Positions 1-8,448 of a stretch of DNA of 33,420 nucleotides are shown piece after piece. Both the position numbers and the translations under genes were made by a program. Source of the DNA: an uncultured Bacteroidales bacterium (GTDB lineage Bacteria > Bacteroidota > Bacteroidia > Bacteroidales > F082). The notes beneath the pieces are model-generated. The model worked only from the letters and a program-made list of their open reading frames with translations, did no database searches and was not told the origin of the DNA. The stretch is from assembly GCA_937877465.1 (NCBI GenBank), contig CALFIT010000300.1:1-33420 (forward strand). The letters run 5' to 3'. Position 1 is the stretch's first letter; each line of letters starts with the position of its first letter.

Positions 1-1353
1 AGATGGATGAGCAAGAGCCAAAAACAGGATGTGTTGGATGTATTCGGGACAAAATGGAAGAACTCCGGCAACCTTGATTATGTATGTTGCTGGTACAAAA
101 AGGCTTCAGACATTTTGAAAGCAAATAAGCGGACGAAAGCGGCGTTTGTGTCGACGAACAGTATATGCCAGGGGGAGCAAGTGGCAGATTTGTGGCAATC
201 GCTGTTTGAAGATGGCATAAAGATAGGTTTTGCCCACCGTACATTCCGTTGGGATAGCGAATCCTCGCAGAAAGCCCATGTGTATTGTGTCATTGTCGGC
301 TTCGGCCAAGACGATTGCCAAGAAAGGGAGTGCCTGCTGTTTGACAACAACAAAGTGACGAAAGCCAGCCACATCAACGGCTACTTGATGGATGCTCCTG
401 ACGTGTTCATTGGAAGTCGGCCAACACCTCTTTGCGATGTGCCTTGTATCGGAATAGGCAACAAACCCATCGACGGCGGCAACTATCTGTTTACCAAAGA
501 GGAAATGGATGAGTTTATAAAGACAGAGCCGAAGGCTGCGCGGTATTTCAAACCTTGGTATGGTTCCGAGGAATTCATACATCAACGCCCGCGCTATTGT
601 CTGTGGTTAGGCGATTGCACGCCTGCCGAACTCAGAAGCATGCCTCACTGCCTTAAAAGGGTAGAGGCCGTCCGTAACATGCGTCTTGAAAGTAAGAGTG
701 CCGGCACACGGAAACTGGCTGACCGTCCCACTCGTTTTCATGTAGAGAATATGCCTGTCACGAACTTTATCATCATACCAAGAGTGTCGTCCGAGAAACG
801 GCGCTTTATTCCTATTGGCTTTATGTCGCCTGACAATTTAGCCAGCGATGCGGTTCATCTCATTCCTGATGCCACCTTGTATCATTTTGGCGTGCTCACC
901 TCGAATGTCCACATGGCATGGGTGCGGGCTGTTTGTGGAAGATTAAAAAGCGACTATCGTTATTCAAAGGATGTGGTCTACAACAACTTCCCGTGGCCCC
1001 ACAAGGCAGCGAAGATTGTATCTTCGCAAAACGACACCGAGGACGCGAAGATTGTATCTTCGCCAAGCAAAGGTGAAGTTGGAAACTTCACATCCTTGGT
1101 TGGGAAAGGTGAAGTTGGAAACTTCACATCCTTGATTGAAAGCACCGCCCAAGCCATTCTCGATGCCCGCGCCCTCTATCCCGACTCTTCGCTTGCCGAC
1201 CTTTATGACGAGGTAACAATGCCTGTCGAGCTTCGCAAAGCCCACCAAGAGAACGACCGCGCCGTGATGCAGGCCTACGGCTTCAGCACAAAAATGACGG
1301 AGAGCGAGTGCGTGGCCGCACTGTTCAAGCTGTATCAGGAAATGGCAGGTTGA
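1..1353 (+). CDS. MmeI-like class I SAM-dependent DNA methyltransferase, C-terminal part (5' end outside window)
   Basis: The frame is open from base 1 (Arg-Trp before the first Met), so the ATG at base 7 is internal and the gene begins upstream. In this family the catalytic NPPF/Y motif lies just before the RWMSKSQKQD segment that opens the window, so it is probably just off the edge. The 450 visible residues resemble the end of MmeI-like enzymes: NLDYVCCWYKKA, AFVSTNSICQGEQV, FAHRTFRWDSE, GIGNKPIDGGNYLFT, then a target-recognition region (HVENMP, IIPRVSSEKRR) and a C-terminal part ending NNFPWP...ARALYPDSSLADLYD. Such proteins methylate adenine in DNA, alone or fused to a nuclease; the N terminus that would decide is not visible. 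Residues about 337-379, between NNFPWP and STAQAIL, are an unusual insertion built from two pairs of hairpin repeats (reported separately). The gene looks more AT-rich than those that follow, which could mean transfer. Confidence 0.86.
   Translation, partial: RWMSKSQKQDVLDVFGTKWKNSGNLDYVCCWYKKASDILKANKRTKAAFVSTNSICQGEQVADLWQSLFEDGIKIGFAHRTFRWDSESSQKAHVYCVIVGFGQDDCQERECLLFDNNKVTKASHINGYLMDAPDVFIGSRPTPLCDVPCIGIGNKPIDGGNYLFTKEEMDEFIKTEPKAARYFKPWYGSEEFIHQRPRYCLWLGDCTPAELRSMPHCLKRVEAVRNMRLESKSAGTRKLADRPTRFHVENMPVTNFIIIPRVSSEKRRFIPIGFMSPDNLASDAVHLIPDATLYHFGVLTSNVHMAWVRAVCGRLKSDYRYSKDVVYNNFPWPHKAAKIVSSQNDTEDAKIVSSPSKGEVGNFTSLVGKGEVGNFTSLIESTAQAILDARALYPDSSLADLYDEVTMPVELRKAHQENDRAVMQAYGFSTKMTESECVAALFKLYQEMAG
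1009..1127 (+). repeat. Four in-frame 19-nt hairpin repeats (two sequence types, two copies each)
   Basis: Type A, GCGAAGATTGTATCTTCGC, occurs at 1009-1027 and 1045-1063. Type B, GTGAAGTTGGAAACTTCAC, occurs at 1073-1091 and 1109-1127. Every copy is a perfect 8-bp stem with a 3-nt loop, and the two types share the plan GYGAAGWT-NGN-AWCTTCRC. Copies within a pair are 36 nt apart, keeping frame. Type A reads AKIVSS and type B reads GEVGNFTS in the methyltransferase. All copies sit in a linker between two conserved blocks. They look like mobile palindromic elements tolerated as protein sequence. Confidence 0.9.
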
Positions 1354-1399
1354 AAAAGAATCTTGATTTTGTACATTAATGCTTCATCATCCCAAAAAC

Positions 1400-1444
1400 T
1401 TTGATTAAATTTACGGCGAAAATTTTGATTAAAAACTAATCAAA
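1400..1444 (+). promoter_or_regulatory. Iterated TTTGATTA motif upstream of the polymerase gene
   Basis: TTTGATTAAA occurs at 1400-1409 and again at 1424-1433. The inverted copy TAATCAAA at 1437-1444 forms an 8-bp dyad with the second copy (5-nt spacer 1432-1436). The cluster ends 9 nt before the TTG start of the polymerase gene. Three copies of one octamer in 45 nt look like an operator, or a hairpin in the leader. No protein can be assigned to it from sequence. Confidence 0.5.
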
Positions 1445-1453
1445 CAGCGTAAA

Positions 1454-4369
1454 TTGATCGAGGTTCATTCATATAACAGCCTGTGCTACGGCACGTTGTC
1501 CATCCAAGACCTTGTCGGAAAGGCAAAGGAACTGGGCTATTCGACCCTGCCTTTGACCGACATCAACACGACGATGGGCACTGCCGACTTCGTCTTTGAG
1601 TGCCAAAAAAGGGGTGTACGGCCTGTCGTGGGCGTGGAGTTTCGCAACGGCAACGAGCTGCTGTATGTGGCCTTGGCCAAAAACAACGCGGGCTTTGCCG
1701 AACTGAATCGCTTCCTGACCCAACACAACCTCAGCAAGCAACCCTATCCCGAGGCGGCTCCCGAGTGGGACAACGTTTTCGTCATTTATCCCTTCGGGAA
1801 AAGGAAAGCAAACCAACTGAAAAAGAATGAATTCCTTGGTGTGCGTTTTTCACAACTGACCAAGATATACAATTGCGAATCCTTTGAAAAGTTGGTCGCC
1901 ATGCAGCCCGTGACCTTTGCGGAGGCCGACGACTTCCAACTGCACCAATGTATGCGGGCCATCGACGAAAACGTGCTGATTTCTCGCCTCGAACCTGCCG
2001 CTTGCGCTTGTCCCAACGAGATTCTACTGCCTTACGAGCGGCTGAAAACGACCTTCGCCTTGTATCCGCAACTGATGGAGAATGCGGAACGTCTTTTGGA
2101 CCAATGTGAAATCAACCTCGACGGGAGCGTGAAGAACAAACGTTGCTTCACCGACAACGTCAACGACGACCGTGAACTGCTGCGCAAACTCGCCTTCGAC
2201 GGCATGATGTACCGCTACGGCACGGCCAACAAGACCGCCTACCGCCGCATCGAGAAGGAACTCGACATCATCGAGCGGATGGGCTTCTGCGCCTATTTCC
2301 TCATCGCTTGGGACATCGTGCGCTTCGCCATGTCGCAGGGCTTTTATCACGTCGGGCGCGGTAGCGGTGCCAACAGTGTGGTGGCCTACTGCCTGAAAAT
2401 CACCGATGTGGATCCGATTGAGTTGGATTTGTATTTTGAGCGTTTCCTCAACCCCAAGCGGAGCAGTCCGCCCGACTTCGACCTCGATTTCTCGTGGAAG
2501 GACCGCGACAAGGTCATCGCCTACCTCTTTGAGAAATACGGTCAGAACCATGTGGCTTTGCTCGGCGCGACGGTCACTTTTCAGGGCAATTCGCTTTGCC
2601 GCGAGTTGGGCAAGGTGTTCGGCCTGCCCAAGGGCGAAATCGACCGGATGGAGCGCAACCCCGAGGCGTTTGCCCGCGAGAGTGAGATAGGCCGTCAGAT
2701 TCTGGCCATAGCCGAGCGCCTCCGCGACTTCCCGCGCCAACGCTCCATCCATGCCGGCGGCGTGCTGGTGACGGAGCAGCCCATCACCGACTTCGCCGCC
2801 TTGGACCTGCCGCCCAAGGGCTTCCCGACCACGCAATACGACATGTATTCCGCCGAGAAATTGGGCTTTGAGAAGATCGACATCCTCAGTCAGCGGGGCA
2901 TCGCCCACATCCGCGAGGCGGTGGAGATGGTGGAACGACGACATGGCGTGCGCATCGACATCCACCAAATCAACGCGCTGAAACAAGACGAACCCATCAA
3001 GCGGCAACTGCTGCGGGCCGAGACCTGCGGCTGCTTCTACATCGAGAGTCCGGCGATGCGCGGGCTGCTGCGCAAGTTGCGTTGCTCCGACTACAAGACC
3101 TTGGTCGCGGCCAGCAGCATCATCCGGCCGGGCGTGGCCAAGTCGGGCATGATGCGCGAATACATCCGCCGCTTCCATCATCCAGAGACAGTGGACTATA
3201 GGCATCCTGTCCTGAAAGAGCTTTTGTCCGAGACCTACGGCGTGATGATTTACCAAGAGGACGTGCTAAAAGTCGGGCATTATTTTGCGGGCTTGGACTT
3301 GGCCGAAGCCGATGTGCTGCGCCGCATGATGGGCCACAAGATGCGCGACAAGTCGGAGTTTGAGGAAGTCAAAAACCGCTTCTTCGGCAACTGCAAGGCC
3401 AAGGGCTATCCCGATGCGTTGGTGGACGAGCTTTGGCGGCAGATCGAGTCGTTTTCGGGCTATTCGTTCTCGAAGGCGCACTCGGCCTCCTACGCGGTGG
3501 AGAGCTACCAAAGCCTCTACCTGAAAAGCCACTATCCGCTTGAGTTTCAGGTGGCTGTGATTAATAATTTCGGCGGGTTCTATCAGACATGGTTCTACTT
3601 CAACGAGGCCAAACGCATGGGCGCAAAGGTGCATCTGCCCTGCGTCAACCGGAGTGAATATCTCACAACCCTGAACGGCAGGACGGTCTTCATGGGCTTC
3701 GTCCACCTGCAAGGCATCGAGCGGCGGTTTGTGGAGCGTTTCGTGGCCGAGCGCGAGGCCCATGGGCCTTTCGTCAGTTTTGACGATTTCACCCGTCGCG
3801 TGTCGTTCAGCGTCGAGCAACTCGTGCTGCTCATTCGCGGCGGTGCCTTCGGCTTCACGCGAAAGACCAAGGCAGAACTGCTGTGGCAGGCGCACCTGAG
3901 CAAGGGTCAAGCCAAGAAAGAACAGCCCGAAACGCTGTTCAGGCTTGAACCCCAGCATTTTGAGTTCCCCGACTTCAAGACCAACGCCTTACGGAATGCC
4001 TACGACGAAATCGAGCTTTACGGCTTCCCCGTCTCGATGACGTGGTTCGACATGTTGCAGACCTCGTTTCGCGGCGAGCTGATGGCCTGCCAGATGCTCC
4101 ATTTCGTCGGGAAACGGTACAGGATGCTCGGCAAGTTGGTGACGGCGAAATACCTCCGCACCAGCAAGGGCGAGACGATGGCCCTCGGCACCTTCGTCGA
4201 TGCCACAGGCGAGGCTTTCGACACGGTGCATTTCCCGCAGGCGCTGAAAGCGTGGCCTTTCCAAGGCGACGGCGTGTATCTGCTTTTGGGCAAGGTGACG
4301 GAGGAGTTCGGGCAGCCTTCGTTGGAGGTGGAGAAAATGGCGCGGTTGGGGTATAAGGAATTGGATTGA
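1454..4369 (+). CDS. DNA polymerase III alpha subunit, short DnaE type (DnaE2/ImuC-like or second DnaE)
   Basis: A 971-residue C-family DNA polymerase. The N terminus (about 1-210) is a PHP domain lacking key metal ligands: EVHSYNSL and LTDIN stand where active PHP domains have HxH and TDH, so PHP exonuclease activity is doubtful. The palm contains VGRGSGANSVVAY (from 300) and PPDFDLDF, with presumed catalytic Asp343 and Asp345; KIDIL supplies Asp476 as a candidate third carboxylate. Later come FSGYSFSKAHSASYAVESYQS (helix-hairpin-helix region, spaces none) and a short OB-like tail. Main replicative DnaE proteins are usually near 1,150-1,250 residues; the shorter length fits accessory error-prone polymerases that lack a full tau-binding tail. 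No dinB, imuA or imuB is nearby, so a mutagenesis role is inferred. An in-frame TAA at 1430-1432 leaves TTG at 1454 as the only good start. Confidence 0.9.
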   Translation: MIEVHSYNSLCYGTLSIQDLVGKAKELGYSTLPLTDINTTMGTADFVFECQKRGVRPVVGVEFRNGNELLYVALAKNNAGFAELNRFLTQHNLSKQPYPEAAPEWDNVFVIYPFGKRKANQLKKNEFLGVRFSQLTKIYNCESFEKLVAMQPVTFAEADDFQLHQCMRAIDENVLISRLEPAACACPNEILLPYERLKTTFALYPQLMENAERLLDQCEINLDGSVKNKRCFTDNVNDDRELLRKLAFDGMMYRYGTANKTAYRRIEKELDIIERMGFCAYFLIAWDIVRFAMSQGFYHVGRGSGANSVVAYCLKITDVDPIELDLYFERFLNPKRSSPPDFDLDFSWKDRDKVIAYLFEKYGQNHVALLGATVTFQGNSLCRELGKVFGLPKGEIDRMERNPEAFARESEIGRQILAIAERLRDFPRQRSIHAGGVLVTEQPITDFAALDLPPKGFPTTQYDMYSAEKLGFEKIDILSQRGIAHIREAVEMVERRHGVRIDIHQINALKQDEPIKRQLLRAETCGCFYIESPAMRGLLRKLRCSDYKTLVAASSIIRPGVAKSGMMREYIRRFHHPETVDYRHPVLKELLSETYGVMIYQEDVLKVGHYFAGLDLAEADVLRRMMGHKMRDKSEFEEVKNRFFGNCKAKGYPDALVDELWRQIESFSGYSFSKAHSASYAVESYQSLYLKSHYPLEFQVAVINNFGGFYQTWFYFNEAKRMGAKVHLPCVNRSEYLTTLNGRTVFMGFVHLQGIERRFVERFVAEREAHGPFVSFDDFTRRVSFSVEQLVLLIRGGAFGFTRKTKAELLWQAHLSKGQAKKEQPETLFRLEPQHFEFPDFKTNALRNAYDEIELYGFPVSMTWFDMLQTSFRGELMACQMLHFVGKRYRMLGKLVTAKYLRTSKGETMALGTFVDATGEAFDTVHFPQALKAWPFQGDGVYLLLGKVTEEFGQPSLEVEKMARLGYKELD

Positions 4370-4395
4370 CAATAATAAAAAAATGTGTAATTTTG
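4366..4395 (+). promoter_or_regulatory. Bacteroidota-type promoter of the RNA ligase gene
   Basis: The -7 element TAATTTTG lies at 4388-4395. A TTG at 4366-4368, overlapping the stop region of the polymerase gene, sits 19 nt upstream and serves as the -33 element. Transcription should start near 4402, about 10 nt before the ATG. The RNA ligase can therefore be expressed independently of the polymerase. Confidence 0.65.
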
Positions 4396-4411
4396 CAAAA
4401 AAACAAACGAA

Positions 4412-6016
4412 ATGGAAAACAAAACAGGAAAACCCCTCTTCACGGCCTCCGAAGGCATGAAAGAGGAATATTGCGCCAAAATCGTGCGCATCGGCGAGAT
4501 GAAACCCATCGAAGGCTCGGATTTCCTTGTGCAGACGATGGTCGACGGCTTCAGCATCGTGGTGCAGAAAGGCGCGTTCACGGTGGGCGAGCCGGTCATC
4601 TATTGCATGAACGAGACCGAACTCAACAAGGACTTCTTGGCCGCCAACAACCAGTTTGAACTCGGCCTCGCCGAACTCAACGCCAACGCCGAAACGGTGC
4701 TCAAGCTGAAAGAGGAAGGCAAGATCGACGAAGCCAAGAAACTCGTTGGGTTCTTCAACAAGCACGGTCGCGTGAAGCTCATCAAGCTGCGCGGCTGCCC
4801 GTCCTACGGCTGCATCTACAAGCAGGAGTCCTTGGCGCGATGGAAGAAGAAATTGGCCAACGAGAACCTTGAGGACTATTTCACCGTCGACGAGAACGGC
4901 ATCGAGCATCCGTTTTCGTTCGACACGGTTGACGGCGTGCTGTTCGCCAAGGCCTACGTCCCCCGAATCCATGTGACGCGCTCCATGAGCAAGCTCGAAA
5001 AACGGCGCGACAAGGGCATCAAACGCTTCAAGCGACTGATTGAAGGCGAGTTCGCCTTGCATTACGACACCTCGCAGTTGCAAAGCAACATCTGGCGTTT
5101 CGCGCCTTCCACCAAGGTGACCATCAGCGTCAAGATGCACGGAACCAGCGTGATAGTGGCCAACGTACACACACGCATCCAACACACCTTGACCTCTGCC
5201 GACCTCTGGCACAACCGCAACATCAAGAAGCAGGCCGACAACCTCAAAAAAGGCAAGGTGAACCCCTATTGGGGCAAGACGCGACAAGAGAAACGCATCG
5301 CCGCGCTGAACGAAAAGACCGTTTCCGACTTCCGCGTCGACTACGGCCCGGTGTTTTCGTCGCGCACGGTGGTCAAGAACCAGTTCGATTCGAAATACGG
5401 TGGCCTGACGCCTGGATTCTATGGTTTCGACCTCTGGACGGAATATGGAAGGCTGATTTTCAAGTATTTGGACAAGGGAATGACGCTCTACGGCGAGATT
5501 TGCGGCTATGTGACCGATGCCGACAACATGATCCAGCCCCAATACGACTACGGCTGCGAGCGCGGCAAGAACTTCGTCATGCCTTACCGCATCACGCTGA
5601 AACGCGAGGACGGCAAGAAGGAGGAGTGGAACGTCAAGCAAGTGTACGACTGGACGGTTAACCTGATCAAGGAGCATCCCGAATTGGCCGAGCAGGTGCA
5701 TCCCATTCCAATCCTCTATCACGGCACCTTGGGCAACCTCTATCCCGAAATCGACGACGACGAGAACTGGGGCAACAACTTCCTCGCCACGCTTGCGTCG
5801 GACTCGAAGCGTTTCGGCATGGAGAAGAACGAGCCGATGTGCAACAACAAGGTGCCGCGCGAGGGACTTTGCATCCGCATCGACGACGACCCCATCGCCG
5901 AGTGCTTCAAGCTGAAGACCTTCGCTTTCCTGAAGAAGGAGCAAGGCGAAATCGACGCGGGCAACGTCGACATCGAGATGCAAGACGCCTATGCGAATGG
6001 CGTCGACGTTAATTGA
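4412..6016 (+). CDS. ATP-dependent RNA ligase, Rnl5/DRB0094-like with extra segments
   Basis: A 534-residue nucleotidyltransferase of the ligase superfamily. The N-terminal part (about 15-75; AKIVRIGEMKPIEGSDFL, VVQKGAFTVGEPVIY) matches the OB-type domain that precedes the catalytic domain in Deinococcus Rnl5-type ligases. A linker with KLIKLRGCPSYGCIY follows, a pattern I associate with phage and bacterial members. The catalytic domain has motif I KMHGTS with nucleophile Lys241, motif III FYGFDLW (336-342), motif IIIa YGEICG (Glu362), motif IV EGLCIRI (from Glu484) and motif V FKLK (Lys500, Lys502). All key residues are present, so it should be active and AMP-dependent. It is longer than Deinococcus Rnl5 (about 340 residues); the extra length lies between the OB and catalytic domains and between motifs I and III. 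Family members seal nicks with RNA 3'-OH ends; the target here is unknown. It lies 42 nt downstream of the polymerase gene. Confidence 0.88.
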   Translation: MENKTGKPLFTASEGMKEEYCAKIVRIGEMKPIEGSDFLVQTMVDGFSIVVQKGAFTVGEPVIYCMNETELNKDFLAANNQFELGLAELNANAETVLKLKEEGKIDEAKKLVGFFNKHGRVKLIKLRGCPSYGCIYKQESLARWKKKLANENLEDYFTVDENGIEHPFSFDTVDGVLFAKAYVPRIHVTRSMSKLEKRRDKGIKRFKRLIEGEFALHYDTSQLQSNIWRFAPSTKVTISVKMHGTSVIVANVHTRIQHTLTSADLWHNRNIKKQADNLKKGKVNPYWGKTRQEKRIAALNEKTVSDFRVDYGPVFSSRTVVKNQFDSKYGGLTPGFYGFDLWTEYGRLIFKYLDKGMTLYGEICGYVTDADNMIQPQYDYGCERGKNFVMPYRITLKREDGKKEEWNVKQVYDWTVNLIKEHPELAEQVHPIPILYHGTLGNLYPEIDDDENWGNNFLATLASDSKRFGMEKNEPMCNNKVPREGLCIRIDDDPIAECFKLKTFAFLKKEQGEIDAGNVDIEMQDAYANGVDVN

Positions 6017-6067
6017 GGTTTTTGCCTTGTCGATTGAAATTCTGCGCCGTGGAAGCCCATTGTTTTG

Positions 6068-6075
6068 TATCTTTG
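6068..6075 (+). promoter_or_regulatory. -7 element for the TonB receptor operon
   Basis: TATCTTTG matches the Bacteroidota -7 consensus TAnnTTTG and ends 19 nt before the ATG at 6095. No convincing -33 TTTG is present at the usual distance. Confidence 0.55.
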
Positions 6076-6094
6076 CCCAAATTTTTGAAATAAG

Positions 6095-8443
6095 ATGCAA
6101 CGAAGATTCTTTTTATCCCTGATTTTCCTTTTTGCGTTGACATTCAATCTGTTTGCTCAGCAAAAAGGAAAAGTGACAGGCACGGTAAAAGATGCCGAGA
6201 CCAACGAAACCTTGATTGGCGTCTCCATTTACGAGGAGCAACTTCAGGTGGGCACCACGACCGACGAAAAAGGCCGTTATGAGTTGGATTTGCCTTTGGG
6301 CGACCACACGCTGCGCATTTCCTACGTCGGCTACACCACAACCAACAAGAAGGTGACCGTGACGGCCAAGCCGCAAACTCTCAACGTAAGACTGCAACCT
6401 GAGTCGGAACGCCTCTCTGAGGTGGAGGTCACCAGCGAGCGCAAGGACCGCAACGTGACGGCTATGGCGATGAGCGTGCAGACGCTCGACATGATCACCA
6501 TCAAGAAGATTCCCGCGCTGATGGGCGAGGTGGACGTCATCAAGAGCATCACGCTGCTGCCGGGTGTGCAGTCGGCTTCGGAAGGCTCGTCAGGCTTCAG
6601 CGTGCGCGGCGGTGCCACCGACCACAACCTCATCCTTTTGGATGGCGCTCCCATCTACAACGCCTCGCATTTCCTCGGTTTCTTTTCGGTGTTCAACAAC
6701 GACGTGGTGAAAGACGCCACGCTCTACAAAGGCGACATCCCGGCCAACTTCGGAGGCCGTCTTTCCTCGGTGCTCGACGTGAACGTGAAGGACGAGATGC
6801 CCAAGCGTTTCGGAATGCAAGGCGGCATCGGATTGGTAACCAGTCATTTGATGCTCGAAACGCCTTTGTTCGACCATAAGACTTCCGTCATGGTGGCAGG
6901 GCGTCGCACCTATGCGGGGCTTGTCTTGCCTTTCTTGGGCGAAGACCTGAACAAGTCGAAAATCAACTTTTACGACATCAACGCCAAGGTGACGCAGAAC
7001 TTGGGCAAGAAAGACCGCCTTTTTGTGTCGTTCTACAACGGCCACGACCAATTCTCGATGCAGGAAATGATAGGCTTGGGCTACGGAAACTCCAGTGCCA
7101 CAGTGCGTTGGAGCCATATCTTTTCCGACCGCCTGACCTCCAACCTGTCGCTGATAGGCTCGCGTTATCGCTATAGCATCGACATCAACTACAGCCCTTA
7201 CGATTTCTCCATCAAGGCGGGCACCGACGCGGCAAGCCTCAACTACGACTTCGCCATGCATTGGAACGAGAAGCATGTTTCCAAGTTTGGCCTGAGCACC
7301 GGCATTCAGTCGTATCTCCAAGGCGAGATTGACGACCGTGGCGGGGCTTTGTCGCAATATCTCCAGATTGACCAGTCGGAATCAGTGGCGAGGAAAGGTT
7401 TGGAACACGCCTTGTATTTCACGCACGACTACATCCCCACGCCGCGCCTGACTTTCCGCGCAGGCATGAGGCTTTCGTGTTTCCAGAACATCGGCGAGGA
7501 GGATTTGTATGTGTTCGACAAGGACATCTATGTCGTCACCGACACGATCCACTACGGCAAGGGCGAGGTCTTCAACACCGTCGTCAATCCCGAGCCGCGT
7601 TTGGCAGCCATGTACCAGTTGGACGAGCACTCGTCGGTCAAGGCCTCGTATTCGCGCACGGTGCAATACGCCCAAGTGGCCTCGTCGGCCACGGGAGGCC
7701 TGCCTTTCGACGTGTGGTTCCCGACAAGTCCAAACGTGAAGCCCCAGAAGTGCGACCAGTTCGCCCTCGGTTATTTCCGCAATTTCGCCGACGATGCCAT
7801 CGAGACTTCGGTTGAGGTCTATTACAAGAACATGCAGAACGTTATCGACTTCAAGGACAATGCCATTACCTATGGTTACCTGTTGATTGACGGTGAGTTG
7901 CGTGTCGGCAAGGGGCGTTCCTACGGTGCCGAACTGCTCGTTAGGAAAAATGTGGGCAAGTTTACGGGATGGATTTCCTATTCCTATTCGCGCACCTTCC
8001 GCACCATTAGCGGAATCAGCCACGGACGCGAATACCGTTCGCCTTACGACCGTCCGCACAACATCGTCATCGTCGGGAGTTACGACCTGACGCCGCGTAT
8101 CACCTTGGCCGCCAACTGGATCTACAACACGGGACAACCCGTCACTTTCCCTTACGGGCAATACACCATCAACGGCATGACCTACGCTGTTTACAACGGC
8201 AGGCGCAACGAGAGCCGCTATCCCGACTATCACCGCCTCGACCTTTCGTTCACCTGCAAGTTGGGCAAATTGGACAACAGCAAGCGTTGGGACCACGAAG
8301 TCAACGTTTCGGTCTACAACGCCTACGCCCGCCACAACACTTGGGCCATCACCTTCGACCAAGGCGACGACGGCAGCATCGTGACGGAAAACATGTACCT
8401 CTTCTCGGCAGTGCCTTCCATTTCGTATAACTTCAAATTCTGA
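6095..8443 (+). CDS. TonB-dependent outer-membrane receptor with N-terminal carboxypeptidase-regulatory-like domain
   Basis: A 782-residue precursor. MQRRFFLSLIFLFALTFNLF is a Sec signal peptide with cleavage near AQQ. Residues about 25-110 (GKVTGTVKDAETNETLIGVS, GYTTTNKKVTV) form a CarboxypepD_reg-like beta-sandwich. The plug domain (about 125-230) carries the PALMGEVDVIKSITLLPGVQ, GFSVRGG, NLILLDGAPIYN and NFGGRLSSVLDV signatures. The remainder is a 22-strand barrel ending in aromatic Phe (SYNFKF), as expected for Bam-dependent insertion. Such receptors import large ligands through the outer membrane with TonB-ExbBD energy. It is not followed by SusD; two DUF4249 lipoproteins follow after 5 nt, a recurrent Bacteroidota pairing, so this is one operon. 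The ligand is unknown. The neighbouring secreted C25 proteases make peptides a reasonable guess only. Confidence 0.93.
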   Translation: MQRRFFLSLIFLFALTFNLFAQQKGKVTGTVKDAETNETLIGVSIYEEQLQVGTTTDEKGRYELDLPLGDHTLRISYVGYTTTNKKVTVTAKPQTLNVRLQPESERLSEVEVTSERKDRNVTAMAMSVQTLDMITIKKIPALMGEVDVIKSITLLPGVQSASEGSSGFSVRGGATDHNLILLDGAPIYNASHFLGFFSVFNNDVVKDATLYKGDIPANFGGRLSSVLDVNVKDEMPKRFGMQGGIGLVTSHLMLETPLFDHKTSVMVAGRRTYAGLVLPFLGEDLNKSKINFYDINAKVTQNLGKKDRLFVSFYNGHDQFSMQEMIGLGYGNSSATVRWSHIFSDRLTSNLSLIGSRYRYSIDINYSPYDFSIKAGTDAASLNYDFAMHWNEKHVSKFGLSTGIQSYLQGEIDDRGGALSQYLQIDQSESVARKGLEHALYFTHDYIPTPRLTFRAGMRLSCFQNIGEEDLYVFDKDIYVVTDTIHYGKGEVFNTVVNPEPRLAAMYQLDEHSSVKASYSRTVQYAQVASSATGGLPFDVWFPTSPNVKPQKCDQFALGYFRNFADDAIETSVEVYYKNMQNVIDFKDNAITYGYLLIDGELRVGKGRSYGAELLVRKNVGKFTGWISYSYSRTFRTISGISHGREYRSPYDRPHNIVIVGSYDLTPRITLAANWIYNTGQPVTFPYGQYTINGMTYAVYNGRRNESRYPDYHRLDLSFTCKLGKLDNSKRWDHEVNVSVYNAYARHNTWAITFDQGDDGSIVTENMYLFSAVPSISYNFKF

Positions 8444-8448
8444 ATGCC

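Noticed and set aside
7..9. ATG at base 7 as the methyltransferase start
   Set aside because: The frame is open to base 1 and the homologous sequence continues upstream of this Met.
1009..1127. CRISPR-like array
   Set aside because: Repeats are only 19 nt, of two types, with 9- to 17-nt spacers and in a coding frame. No cas genes are present.
2024..3256. A 410-codon minus-strand frame opposite the DnaE gene
   Set aside because: It is the complement of conserved polymerase motifs and has no domain of its own.
3989..6100. A 703-codon open frame on the minus strand, opposite the RNA ligase gene
   Set aside because: The plus strand encodes a complete ligase with all motifs. The antisense frame has no recognisable domain and reflects codon bias in GC-rich DNA.
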